Source of the DNA: Pachypanchax playfairii
Taxonomy: Eukaryota > Chordata > Actinopteri > Cyprinodontiformes > Aplocheilidae
Direction of reading: 5' to 3'
Length of the DNA stretch: 64,000 nt
NCBI GenBank assembly: GCA_006937955.1
Contig: SSNP01000025.1
Span: 857,159-921,158, forward strand
In this document: one piece after another, positions 48,601 through 60,600 of the stretch
Numbering within the stretch: the first letter of the stretch is position 1
Layout: every line of letters starts with the position of its first letter
The notes under the pieces: generated by a model
What the model was told of the DNA's origin: nothing
The model's input: the letters and a program-made list of their open reading frames with translations, nothing else
The model's database searches: none
Made by a program: the position numbers and the translations under genes

Positions 48601-51600
48601 TCAGGTCAACACACCTAAATCTAGTTGCAGCCATGTGATTGTCTGACCAGGTGTACCTGTGGAAGTGGCTGGTGAGTGTATGTGTGAGAGTGAAAGGGCT
48701 CCTACTCCACCTCTCCAGGCAGAAGGCGTCCTGCAGAGGGACTGATGCTGATGTCTGAATCTTCAGGCAGAGTGAAGGAGAACAACCTGGGAACATCAGC
48801 AGTCATGGTCTCTCTGAGCTCTGGTGTTGCTGTTTGTTTAGACAGGCAACAATCAGTGTGACGGTTGATCAGGTAAAGCGTGGCCATGGACTTGTCCCCG
48901 ATAGCAGTGGCCCCAAACTGAACCAGAGACTGAGAGAGTTCCACTGGTGGGTGAACGCCCACCGCTCGGCAGGACAACGAGAACTCTCTGGCAACATAAG
49001 TTGTTCAGTTGTTAATACCATTCCATATCAATCTGTATCACTTCATTTATTCCAACTCAAAGAAGGATTCAAAGTTAACCTGTTAATTCCAGATTTGCAG
49101 CTGAGCTGAAAGTGGTACTCCTTGGCTTTTCTGGGACTGAAAATCAGATCGATCTCCAGAGTTTCATGTGGAAGGAGAGTACCGAAGCCATCGTTAGGAT
49201 GGATCTCAATATACTGTCGGTAGAGAAAACAAAAACATCCATCCAAACTCATTAATTCAATAAAAGATTATTATGACATTAGATATTTTGAAATTATGCA
49301 CAATCTTAGTTTTTTAATGAATTCAATGAAATTCTGTATAATAATGATGCAAGTATCATAGTTTACAGAGGTGGTGATGAAATCCACCACTTCCAGATAA
49401 GATTCAAACTGCCTGCAAAAGCACTGAGGGATTACAGAAAATACAGTACTTAAGTACAAGTAATCTGACTACTTTAGTTAATGTTTATTCAGCTTTATAG
49501 TTACAATATAAAGTATAGTAAAAGCTCTTAGTATGCTAATACAGCATCAGATATTTTAGTACTTTATGAAATACTGTACCTTTGGAACACCTAAAAAGCC
49601 AAAGTCTTGAGGCAGGAGTGACGTGTTGTGGAGGCGAATGCTGCTTTTGACCGACTGGTAGATGGAACAGAAGCCAAAGTCCACCTCACTGAGGTCGAAC
49701 TGCAAATCTGTTGATGTCACAATTGCCTGGACTATAAAATGGGCAGGCTGCATCTAAAAAAAGATTAAAAAAATTCTTGATCTCTTATTAACAAAATAGC
49801 TTTCCTTTTTATACATTTGTTTTATTCTTTCAGTGAAAACACATCACATCCTTATTTTGGTTAATTTTACATCACAATAACATCAGCCCATCTCCTAATG
49901 TTTTCACTTGTATAATGCAAATTTGGACTGCCCTTGAACATGTATCACTTTTCAAGTCTCAATCATGCATTTTTTACATTTCATATCAAAATATGAGGAG
50001 CATGCACATATTATGAACAGAAGTTTCTTTTTTCTTTTATCTAATCTCACAAAAATAATATATACACACGCAGTATTCATTAAATTTCAGTTCAGCTTTG
50101 GTCTTCCTACATGAAATCGAGCAATTCATTTCTGAAGATAGTCATCCTTCATCACTGAGAAACTGAAAGATGTTTGTGTGTGTGTGTGTGTGTGTATATA
50201 ACCAAACACACAGTGATGGCTCAAAGTGAATTGCAGGATTTTTAAATATCAGCACCAACCTACAGGGACATACCCTTNACTGGTAGATGGAACAGAAGCC
50301 AAAGTCCACCTCACTGAGGTCGAACTGCAAATCTGTTGATGTCACAATTGCCTGGACTATAAAATGGGCAGGCTGCATCTAAAAAAAGATTTAAAAAATT
50401 CTTGATCTCTTATTAACAAAATAGCTTTCCTTTTTATACATTTGTTTTATTATTTCAGTGAAAACACATCACATCCTTATTTTGGTTAATTTTACATCAC
50501 AATAACATCTCCTAATGTTTTCACTTGTATAATGCAAATTTGGACTGCCCTTGAACATGTATCACTTTTCAAGTCTCAATCATGCATTTTTTACATTTCA
50601 TATCAAAATATGAGGAGCATGCACATATTATGAACAGAAGTTTCTTTTTTCTTTTATCTAATCTCACAAAAATAATATATACACACGCAGTATTCATTAA
50701 ATTTCAGTTCAGCTTTGGTCTTCCTACATGAAATCGAGCAATTCATTTCTGAAGATAGTCATCCTTCATCACTGAGAAACTGAAAGATGTTTGTGTGTGT
50801 GTGTGTGTGTGTATATAACCAAACACACAGTGATGGCTCAAAGTGAATTGCAGGATTTTTAAATATCAGCACCAACCTACAGGGACATACCCTTTCTTCT
50901 CTTGACTGGTCTTCTTCAATACTTCCCTGCCCTCATCAAATTCCAAAAAAAGGCAGAATCCAACCAAGTCTCGTATCTCTTTAAAGCTTCTGAGGTTTCC
51001 ACTTTGTGGTTCTAACTCAGCACCAACCCCACAAGGTTTCTTCTGAATAAATACATTTTATAAAAAAATTCCCAAATATTTATTTCAGGGTTACGCATAT
51101 TTTCTATAAATAAATGTAAGTATATATCCATATATATCTATAAAGGTAGCTGTAATTTTTAGAGCAAAAATTTCTTAAGGAGGAGTAAAATTGTACATCT
51201 GCTGGATAGTATTTTTAGCAGAAGATTAGAGCAGATTTTAAGCTTTAGTGATATTTATGGCAGCAAGAAAATGTGTCCAAAATAAACTAATGTCTGTCTG
51301 TTTGTGTTAATGATCAGTCTGTCACCTGCTCAAATAAAGGGGTTCATGAATATGATTAGAACTGTTTTTGATCAGTGACAGAGCTTTAAATAGTAGATGG
51401 ATGTATAATTTAGTGTTTTTGTTTGATCTGATGAGTTGACTTGATAGAAGAACAAGGTAAGGTTGTGGATTTGCGCACTGTATTTTTCCCTTTTTTAAAC
51501 CCGAGATGACGTGTTCTTGAGTCAGCGCTCAGCAGATGATTGTGTCAATGTGTGCCATCGCTTTCCTGGCTACTGCAGTGTCTGTTGACCGAACAGTGAG

Positions 51601-54600
51601 TGTATGAATGTGTATTTGGACGTTTTATAGTTTAATGCCAGGATCTTCAGGCCTGGGGCTGGGGGCAACAGCTTTGGTGCTTCACAGGAACATCTTGGCT
51701 CAGTTTTTTTGCTTCTTCTCGAAGCCACAAACAGTTGAATCCTCTTTTCCTCTGACCCTTGTAGAGGCATCAACTACTGGGATGGTTGGGATGAAGCGGA
51801 AGGTGAGAGTTTGGCAACCAGATAGACCAGATTTAGATTTAGTGAAAAAGAGAGCTGGCAAAAGAGCAGCATGGATGTCTCAGCAGCAGCTCTGTGTTTG
51901 TTTTATTAATAGAGACTGCTGTTTAAATATTTAAAACTAAAGATATAATATTCAGTTATAAGTTTCTAGATAAAGATGAGTTGCAAATTGTGTCCTTGTA
52001 AATATTTCACCACCATAAGCCAATAGACAGATGGTGGCTAAGTAAAAGAAAAGCTGTACACTTGACCATGTAGCATAGGGATCCAGTGGCTCTGCAGTGA
52101 GGGTGTGTGTGTCTGTGTGTGTGTGTGGGGGGGAGGGTTCAGCGCAGATCAATAGATTTGTAGTGGTTCTGACTGATGAATCACATTATTCTGACATTAA
52201 GCACTTATTTCATGATGTTTTGTCTGAGACAACAATGTCCCTTATCACTCGGCCCAGCTAAGATCACATTTGTATTTTAGCGATTGTGCATCTAACGAGC
52301 AAAATACTTGAAAAGTGAACAAACCCTTGTGCTAATTTTGAGAGCATGCAACATTAACTCCAGTTGGAGTATATTAAAAATAACTTTTGCATGTTCACCC
52401 GAGTCATTCAAGGGGTTGGATACACTCATTCATTTTGAATGAATCTGAATTTTAAATGCTGCTGTATTTTACTCTGTTTCTCCTCGAACAGAACAGCAAC
52501 ACATACAAACAAAAGCTGCACAGCCTTTTCAGTTTCTGTTAAAACACAGAAGGTATACTTCAGTTTATTCTAGAGAAGTTGTTCAGTACATAATAAAATA
52601 CTACATAACAGAAAGAGTCAAGCCCTCCCAGTTTAACCTGATTTGTATGAAAAACATTATAAGTGAACAGAATATAAATGACCTTCAAGTCATTAATATT
52701 ATTCTGCTTTGTTTATCCAAAAATGTGAAAAAGCACCTTTGCCAACTTTACTAACATCATTTTAATTTCATTCATGTTTCATGTGTGTAATTACAAACAT
52801 GCTTTAGTCAAGTCTGAATTATAGATGTATGAAAAAGGAAATCAAAAGAAAGCTAGATATAGTTATGTTTCTAAACTGACAGAACTTCTCTAAAATAACA
52901 TAAAAACAAAAAGCATCATTCACTATATTATCAGCTCTTTGCAAAAGAAAGATTAGAAGTGAAGTTGTTGTGTGTCAATTTTGAGCAAATGCAGACATTT
53001 TCAGAGAAACAATATGGAGTAACCTTTACGCTTGCCTTATTAGTGCCTGTGGAGTAACTGGGCCTTGAGGGTGTGAGATAATTTTAGCTTGTTACCAGCA
53101 AAATAGGTTACAACCTTCAGCGGCTCTGCTTCTGTTTGTGACAAAGTAGGACTCGAGCACAATGCTGCACAGTCAGTTCACTGTCTTCAAGCATGGTTTC
53201 TTTTAAAATAACTGTTTGCATGCATTGCACTAAACATAAAATACACTCCAAACCTGGCCTGCTACGTGCACTGTCACTGGAACCTCCAGAACTCCTGTAT
53301 CTTTGTCAAAACAATTTTCTGCATCTTTGGGAAGTGAACGCCTATAAAAGAAAAGAAAAAAAAAACAAGTGAAAACAATGCCTTTTATGCAAAGCAGTGC
53401 TTTCTCATTAAAAACAATCTTTATAGTCATGAGCAGAGGAGAGCAGCGACACAAATTAATGGTTTGAAACAAACAGCAAATGTTACAGTTTCAACTGATT
53501 GTTTTTTTAACAGATGTCAGATTGAAGCAGACAAACGCTGCGAGCTGCTTCGGGGTTTTGTGATAAAATGACAAAGATTCAGACCCTGAAGACCCATTAC
53601 TTTACTTTAACCCACGTCTGTAGGATTGGCTTGCCAGAGAAAGCAGAAGAAAGATGAAGAGTGCGCCTCCACACTACTGTAGGTTGTAGCCATGGTGATG
53701 AGAGACGTAAGTATGATTCAAAGAGGACCAGCAGTCATGCACAGGCTTATGTAAAACTCAAGTCCCTCAGTATCACCGAGAGTTGAGAGCTACGATGCAT
53801 ATACATTACATATATGAATTTATGCATGATTCAGGATCCTATCAGCAGTGGTCAAACCTCACACACTTCCTCTCCCATCATCAGTTTATTTTCTTCTTCT
53901 TCAGTCTTTGTTTTTCTACAGTCAGCTGTCCTCTCTGCCTTTCACTCATTTTGTGCTTAATGCAGGTTGAAGGCTCGAGAGCTAATGTCAGTGGTTTAAA
54001 GGCTTTTCACATGTCAGAGACACCCCCCCTACACACACACACACACACACACACAAAACAACCAAATTTTAACTCAAAACAAATACATTGTTTGTATTTT
54101 TTTGTTCAAAATTCACCACTAAAGCAAACATGGAGCTGAGCTCAGAACCAGGTTGCATCCAAACAAAATTATTCTCTGTATTTACCAAGTACAGCTTCTG
54201 TTTCCTCATCGTAGCTTGACAAATTAACAAGGAGGGTATATTTAAAGAAGCATTCTTGTTCTGCCTGCTAATAGAATCTCTGCTGGAGAGTCACTCTTGA
54301 ATTAGCTTGGCAGGGCAGAGTGGAAAAGCCTGGTGGGGCATCGCCAGGCCCATATGTTCAGGAGAATTTGCGGATGGATAACACTTTAGATTTGTCAGTG
54401 TCCTGAACAGATTTACTTGTGTACTCTTCATCTTGATAGTCAGATTATCCACAGTAATTCTCCCTTTTAGTCTTTAATAGTACGTTCTAGTGGAAGAGAG
54501 AAGAAGACTGATAGCTGTTTAAACTTTAGAAGCATAAGTCACATACTCAAAGTATTTTATCTAAAACTACTGAAATAAGTATGAAAAAACTTAACAGTTT

Positions 54601-57600
54601 AGTGTTTTCCATTATATTCCATAAAACTCTGACCAATCCAAGAGGTGGTGACATTTATCATCCATTAAAACATAAAATAAGAACAGTATTTATCAGGATA
54701 TTGTGTATTTTTAATTGAATGAACAAAAACTATATATTTCAGTTATAGTCTTGTTGGGAATTGACTTCATAATAAAAAAAAAGTGATTATGAAAAGGATT
54801 ACTGAAAGGATTAAGAAGCTTTGGATTTCTGACCATAAGAAAACAGAGGGATAAAAAATGACAGTAAAAGATCAAGATAAAAAAAAAATCCTAGAACTCC
54901 TGATAACCAAACCCGTTATTGTGTTTATTTGGTTGGTTTTTGTGTCACGGTATCATTAAAGTTAGGCACTGACGTGAGCTGTGTGCTAGCAGTAAGAAGT
55001 GGTTCAGCGTAATCTGTAGGAAATCATCCTTGTAATCTCCCTTTTATCAGCCGGAACTGCCGGGGTAGGACCCGATGCCTGCTCTTCAGAGATTACACCT
55101 AAAACTCCTCGGACAAGAAATCCTATTCAAATGATCGTGTCCAAGTTTACAAAAGAACAAGGAAACAACCGTGTTTTACTGTGTTAGCTTGACAGGATGT
55201 TTGTAAACTGAAGGTTTAGACCAACTGAGTCACATGACAATAAAATAAAGCCCACATGCTGAAACATTTACAATTCTGCTTGGCTTTTTCATCCACGAGG
55301 AAAACGACCAATTCTTCATTTAGACTGAGAGTTGGAACATGCAGCACGATTTGGCATCTCTGAATAAGTATAAAAACAGAGACAACCTCATTCCAACTAA
55401 TTACACAAACCATGAATAACACCATTAAACTTTGCAGACCCTTAGTAACCAACATACCAAAATAACAAATCCTGAAGAAGTTGTGGAAACTTTTAACTTT
55501 GCAACTAAATTCTACTTCAACTTTTGAGTTAGTTGGAAAATCAGAATTTTATTACCAAACAAAAAATACACAAAATTTGCTCAGCCAAGCTCCATATTAT
55601 GTTTAGAGTATGACTTGAAACAGATTGTGCATCAGTCGGATTCTGCCTGTGTTCTGAACCAACATTCCTTCCAGCACAACAGGAATACCAACCAGCACAA
55701 CTGCTTTTGATGCTGTGGACACAAAATCATGTAGTGTACAGCACAACGCTGCGGATGTGTGAAGGAAAAGTGTGGGCTGGATGGTGACAAATAAAGGTGG
55801 AGGAAGACAGGCAGGAGGAATGAGGCAAGAGAAAGCAGCTGAACGATGTGGGCTGGTTGAGCGCAAACCTTCAGAGGAGGAAACAAGTGTGAGCTCACCC
55901 TCTCCCAAAAGCCTGAGGAGGGCAGTGAAGACACAAACACCTGTGTAAAGAATGAAAGCTATGAGTCATTTCAGAATCCAGATTTAACAGCATATATGTG
56001 CATGTATGTGAATGTGACAGCGAGTCGAAGCAGTACAGATAATTAGGATTTGGGAATCTAATCATGTTCCTGACAGGGAGAATTGGCAGTGCCATTTTAA
56101 ATGATACACTGTCTCTGCATGAAACAAAAAAAGAACTCAAGCAAAAAGCAACAAAGTGGACCGGAAGATCCAAACATTTCAAAGACATACAGGGAAACAG
56201 CTTGTTGATGTGCTGAAACATTTATCTTTTTAAATGTGAACAGAGGACACTGCAGCCATGGATGAAGGGTCCTTTTTCATCATTTTTTTCCTAAACTGGA
56301 TTTTATGTAACCTCACATTGCTGTTTCTCAGTATTATCATTACTGATGAAGCAGAAACGGAAGCTTTCATTTTTCTGAACAATAAATCCCTGAATATCTC
56401 TGAACCGATTAAGAGCCTAGGTGCCTGCGACATATGTGACCAGGGACATTCATATGGCGCGTCAGGTCTTAGCGGATCCACAACCCAGAAGGTCATTCAA
56501 CATAACTTACTGCCATTATTCCTTGAACACTTAAAGACCTTAACCTTTTAATCTGGATAAAGAAATATTCTGTCACTCGCGCAAAAAGAAGATTTTGTTC
56601 TGTAATTCCATTCCTTGGGGGAAAAACAACAACAGTTGCAGCTAAAACAAAACAATGGTTCTTTGATTTGTAGGGTGTTAATCAAACCAAAAAATGTTAT
56701 TATCAGTTTAAAATGCCCTTATAACGTAGCAGGGATTTTTACTCTGTAGCTAACATGATATTAACCTTAACTTATTTAAGTTTTTTGTTTATAAAACCTG
56801 TAAGCCTTCATCAATATATCACATAAACATATACTTCTTAAGGAAGCTGAGATCTTTTAATGTCTGCACCAAGATGTTGCAAATCTTCTATAGGTCTGTT
56901 GTGGAAAGTGCAATCAGCTTTGCAGCCATCTGCTGGGGCAGCAACATCAGAACCAGAGACTTGAAGAGAATCAACAAACTGATCAGGAAAGCTGGATCTG
57001 TGCTGGGAGTATCTCTGGAGCCGCTGGAGCTGATTGTACAAAAAAGAATGCTGGACAAGCTGATGAAGATGATGGAGGACTCTTCTCACCCTCTGCACGA
57101 CACAGTGATCAAACAACAGAGTGTGTTCAGTGAGAGGCTTCTTCAGGTCCGATGCAAGACCGAAAGATACAAAAGATCATTCCTGCCTGCACCAACAAGA
57201 ACAGACCTTGATCGTTATTATTATATTATTGTCTTCATTATTATTTTTATTGTTGGACAAAAAAAAAAAAAAAAAAAAAAAAAANTCTCTTCACGATGTA
57301 CACTTCTGACTTCCAGTACAACTCTGAGTCCTGTCATCTGCAGAAATACTCTGATGACTCTGCAGTTGTTGCGTGCATCAGTGAAGGACAAGAAGCTGAG
57401 TATAAAGAACTGGTCAGTCAGTTTGTAAAATGGTGCGGTAACAAGCATCTCGTTTTAAATACCAGCATAACTAAGGAGATGATTGTTGACTTCAGGAGGA
57501 GAAAGAATCAACACAGCAGTATTTCTATCCTAGGAGAGGAGGTGGAGGTGGTGGAGGAATACAAGTACCTTGGAGTTCAGCTGGACAACAGACTAGAGTG

Positions 57601-60600
57601 GAAATGCAACACAGAATACATCTACAAGAAAGGTCAGAGCAGACTCTACTTCTTAAGGAAGCTGAGATCTTTTAATGTCTGTACCAAGATGTTGCAAATC
57701 TTCTATAGGTCTGTTGTGGAAAGTGCAATCAGCTTTGCAGCCATCTGCTGGGGCAGCAGCATCAGAACCAGAGACTTGAAGAGAATCAACAAACTGATCA
57801 GGAAAGCTGGATCTGTGCTGGGAGTATCTCTGGTGCCGCTGGAGCTGATTGTACAAAAAAGAATGCTGGACAAGCTGATGAAGATGATGGAGGACTCTTC
57901 TCACCCTCTGCACGACACAGTGATCAAACAACAGAGTGTGTTCAGTGAGAGGCTTCTTCAGGTCCGATGCAAGACCGAAAGATACAAAAGATCATTCCTG
58001 CCTGCACCAACAAGAACAGACCTTGATCGTTATTATTATATTATTGTCTTCATTATTATTTTTATTGTTGGACAAAAAACAAAAACAAAAAAAAAACTAC
58101 TACAACGTTGAATTTCCCTTGTGGGATGAATAAAGTATTTTTCATTTCATTTTTCATTTAATTTCATAACAGTTTTAGTTCTACCATTCTGTTAAAATTA
58201 AGTCCCAATAGCAAATGTTGATTTAGTGTTAATCTTAATTTAACCAGTAAGTTACTTCTAGTTGTAAAGTAAAGTATAGTATAGTATAGTATAGTATAGT
58301 ATAGTATAGTATAGTATAGTATAGTATAGTATAGTATAGTATAGTATAAACTATAGTAATATCTGTTCATCCCTCTGTTTTCTATATGAGGTTGTTCCTG
58401 TTCCAGGTCATGGAGAGCTAGTGAGTCATTGGGTGAGAAGTGGGGTACAACCTGAACAGTCACCAGTCCATCACAAGTCCACACAAACAACCACGTAGAC
58501 ACTCATACACACCTAGGGCCAATTTAGAGTTTAGAGTCCCTGGAGAAAACCCATGTATGAAAGGGAATAACAGGTCAACTTCATGCAGACAGGTCCCAGC
58601 TGAGCTGCAGGACCATCTTGTAGCTAGGCAACAGAGCTAATATCAAAATTAAAAATATATATTAATAATTTTTCTTTTAACTTCTTTAACACCTAGAAGT
58701 TTTTGTTTTTCAACTCTAGGCCTCGAGGGCCACTATCCTGTTTGTTTCCCTGCTTCAACACACCTGATTGAAATCCTCAGTAAGTCCTGCAGTAGCTTGC
58801 TAACATCTGGCAAGTCTGTTCATCTGGATCAGGTGTGTTGAAGCAGGGTAACATCTAAACCATGCAGGATAGTAGCCCTCAATGGCTGGATTTGGACACC
58901 CCTGGTTTAGATCCTTTCTTTGAAAAGAGTCTAAATTTTGCCAAAAGCAAAAGTTATTTTTTTAGAATGAATGACTTTTTAATGATTTTATTGATCTTTT
59001 CTGAACATTGACCAAGATCCACAGGTCACCATGAAGGTTATTCTGATGGCGTCTGAGTGAGTGTGTAATTATCTGAGTAATTATCAACATCTCAAAGGAG
59101 ATACTTGAGCAGACACGGCACATGACGGCTCTTCGTGAACTACAGACAAGCAAAACTCAGTTTTCACAGTCAAGCAGAAAAAAGTTCAGCTTTTCTGCAG
59201 TTAAATATGTTTTCTGGATGTTGTGGCAAAAAGTAAAGGAAACCCAATAAAGTAAGTTAATAAACTCAGTGTTAAACAAAATTTTCACCCAGTGAGTCAT
59301 TATTGCCTCTAGAATGTGACGGCAGAATGCAACCAAATACAATTGGCATACAAAATAAGCAAGTTTGGGTTATTTTGGTACCCATGTGCATCAGGTGTCT
59401 GATTGTGGCCTGATTAGAAGCACCTGTGAGCACGAACCCTGCTACAGCAGTCAGGGCTGGTGCCATGGGACAACATCAAGCTGGTGTTGTAGATTCAGCT
59501 TGGGTGTCCCATTCAAGCCAGAGTGATCAACACAAGCACAGGCTGACAAATACTTGATGAAGAATGGGATGGCATCCCACAGCAGTGTGGGACCAGGCTG
59601 GTGACCAGCATGAGGAGGAGGTGCCAGGCTGTTGTGGCAGTTTATGATTCTTCCACATGCTACTGAGTCAACAGTAAAATAAGCTGTTTGACATTTGGCA
59701 AGACAAGACTTAGTAAGTTTTTCATGGCCACAACCATCATACTGATTTCTGCTGCTCAACCCACAAATAGAATTTCCTTACAAATATGACACCATTTAAA
59801 ACAGTACTAAATAACTTTTCCGCAGCCGTGTCTCAGATGGCCATTGCTTGAACCGGTGTTCTGTTGAAATGTGCTACCGATTCCTTCTGCACATGTGCCG
59901 TTCTACAGTCTTGACTTCAATAAACAGATTTATCGTTTGTTTTTGTTTCTATATTTTTCCATAAATACATTTCACCTATCAAATAAATTCTCCCAGGACA
60001 GGAACAGTAAATATTATGTTATTTTTACTTTCTTTGCATTGTCAGAACTGATGACCAAAGCTATAATATAACACTGAAATGATAAGCAAGTAGAATGATT
60101 ATAAATGAACAGTTGACAGTGAGAGGACAGGGAACTGGGTCTGGTGTCTTAGGATATGTAAGCTGAATCACGGCCAGCATAAAAACAGTAGTGGATGGTG
60201 GATGCAGAGAGAAAGAGAGAAGTTTGATAACAACAGAGCGAGGCAGAATAAACATGGAGTTAGGCAAGAAGCAAAGAAAAAAAAAACGAGAGGAACCCAG
60301 AGAGAAAGAGGTATAGTTAAACTCAGAGGTGAGAGGCCAAGAGAAAGAGAAGTATGTGTGAGAGAGTGGGAGAAGACAACACAGAAGGGAAAGAGACCCA
60401 CAGAGAAAAAAGTGTGATGGAGAGGGAGTAGAGAGGGGGTGGAAGCTGTAGTTATGTTAGTGCTTGTGAATGATGCACCATCTCAGCAGCAGCAGCAGCA
60501 CGAGTAAAGCTGTACTCTAATCCTGGCATTAAAACCACTGCTGATTCACTATGGCAGATTACTGACATTTTCCCACTTTCCTTTCCGATGGCTCTGCTGT

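Noticed and set aside
49367..49412. Exon-like segment in cfap74 (TTTTGCAG acceptor, GTAAAC donor, FESYLEVVDFITT)
   Set aside because: It is 46 nt, not a multiple of three, and would break the phase-0 junction FLGVPK to YIEIHPNDGFG that reads naturally without it.
50279..50378. Mutually exclusive alternative exon of cfap74
   Set aside because: The second copy lacks the 3' half of the exon and any donor, and its edge coincides with an N.
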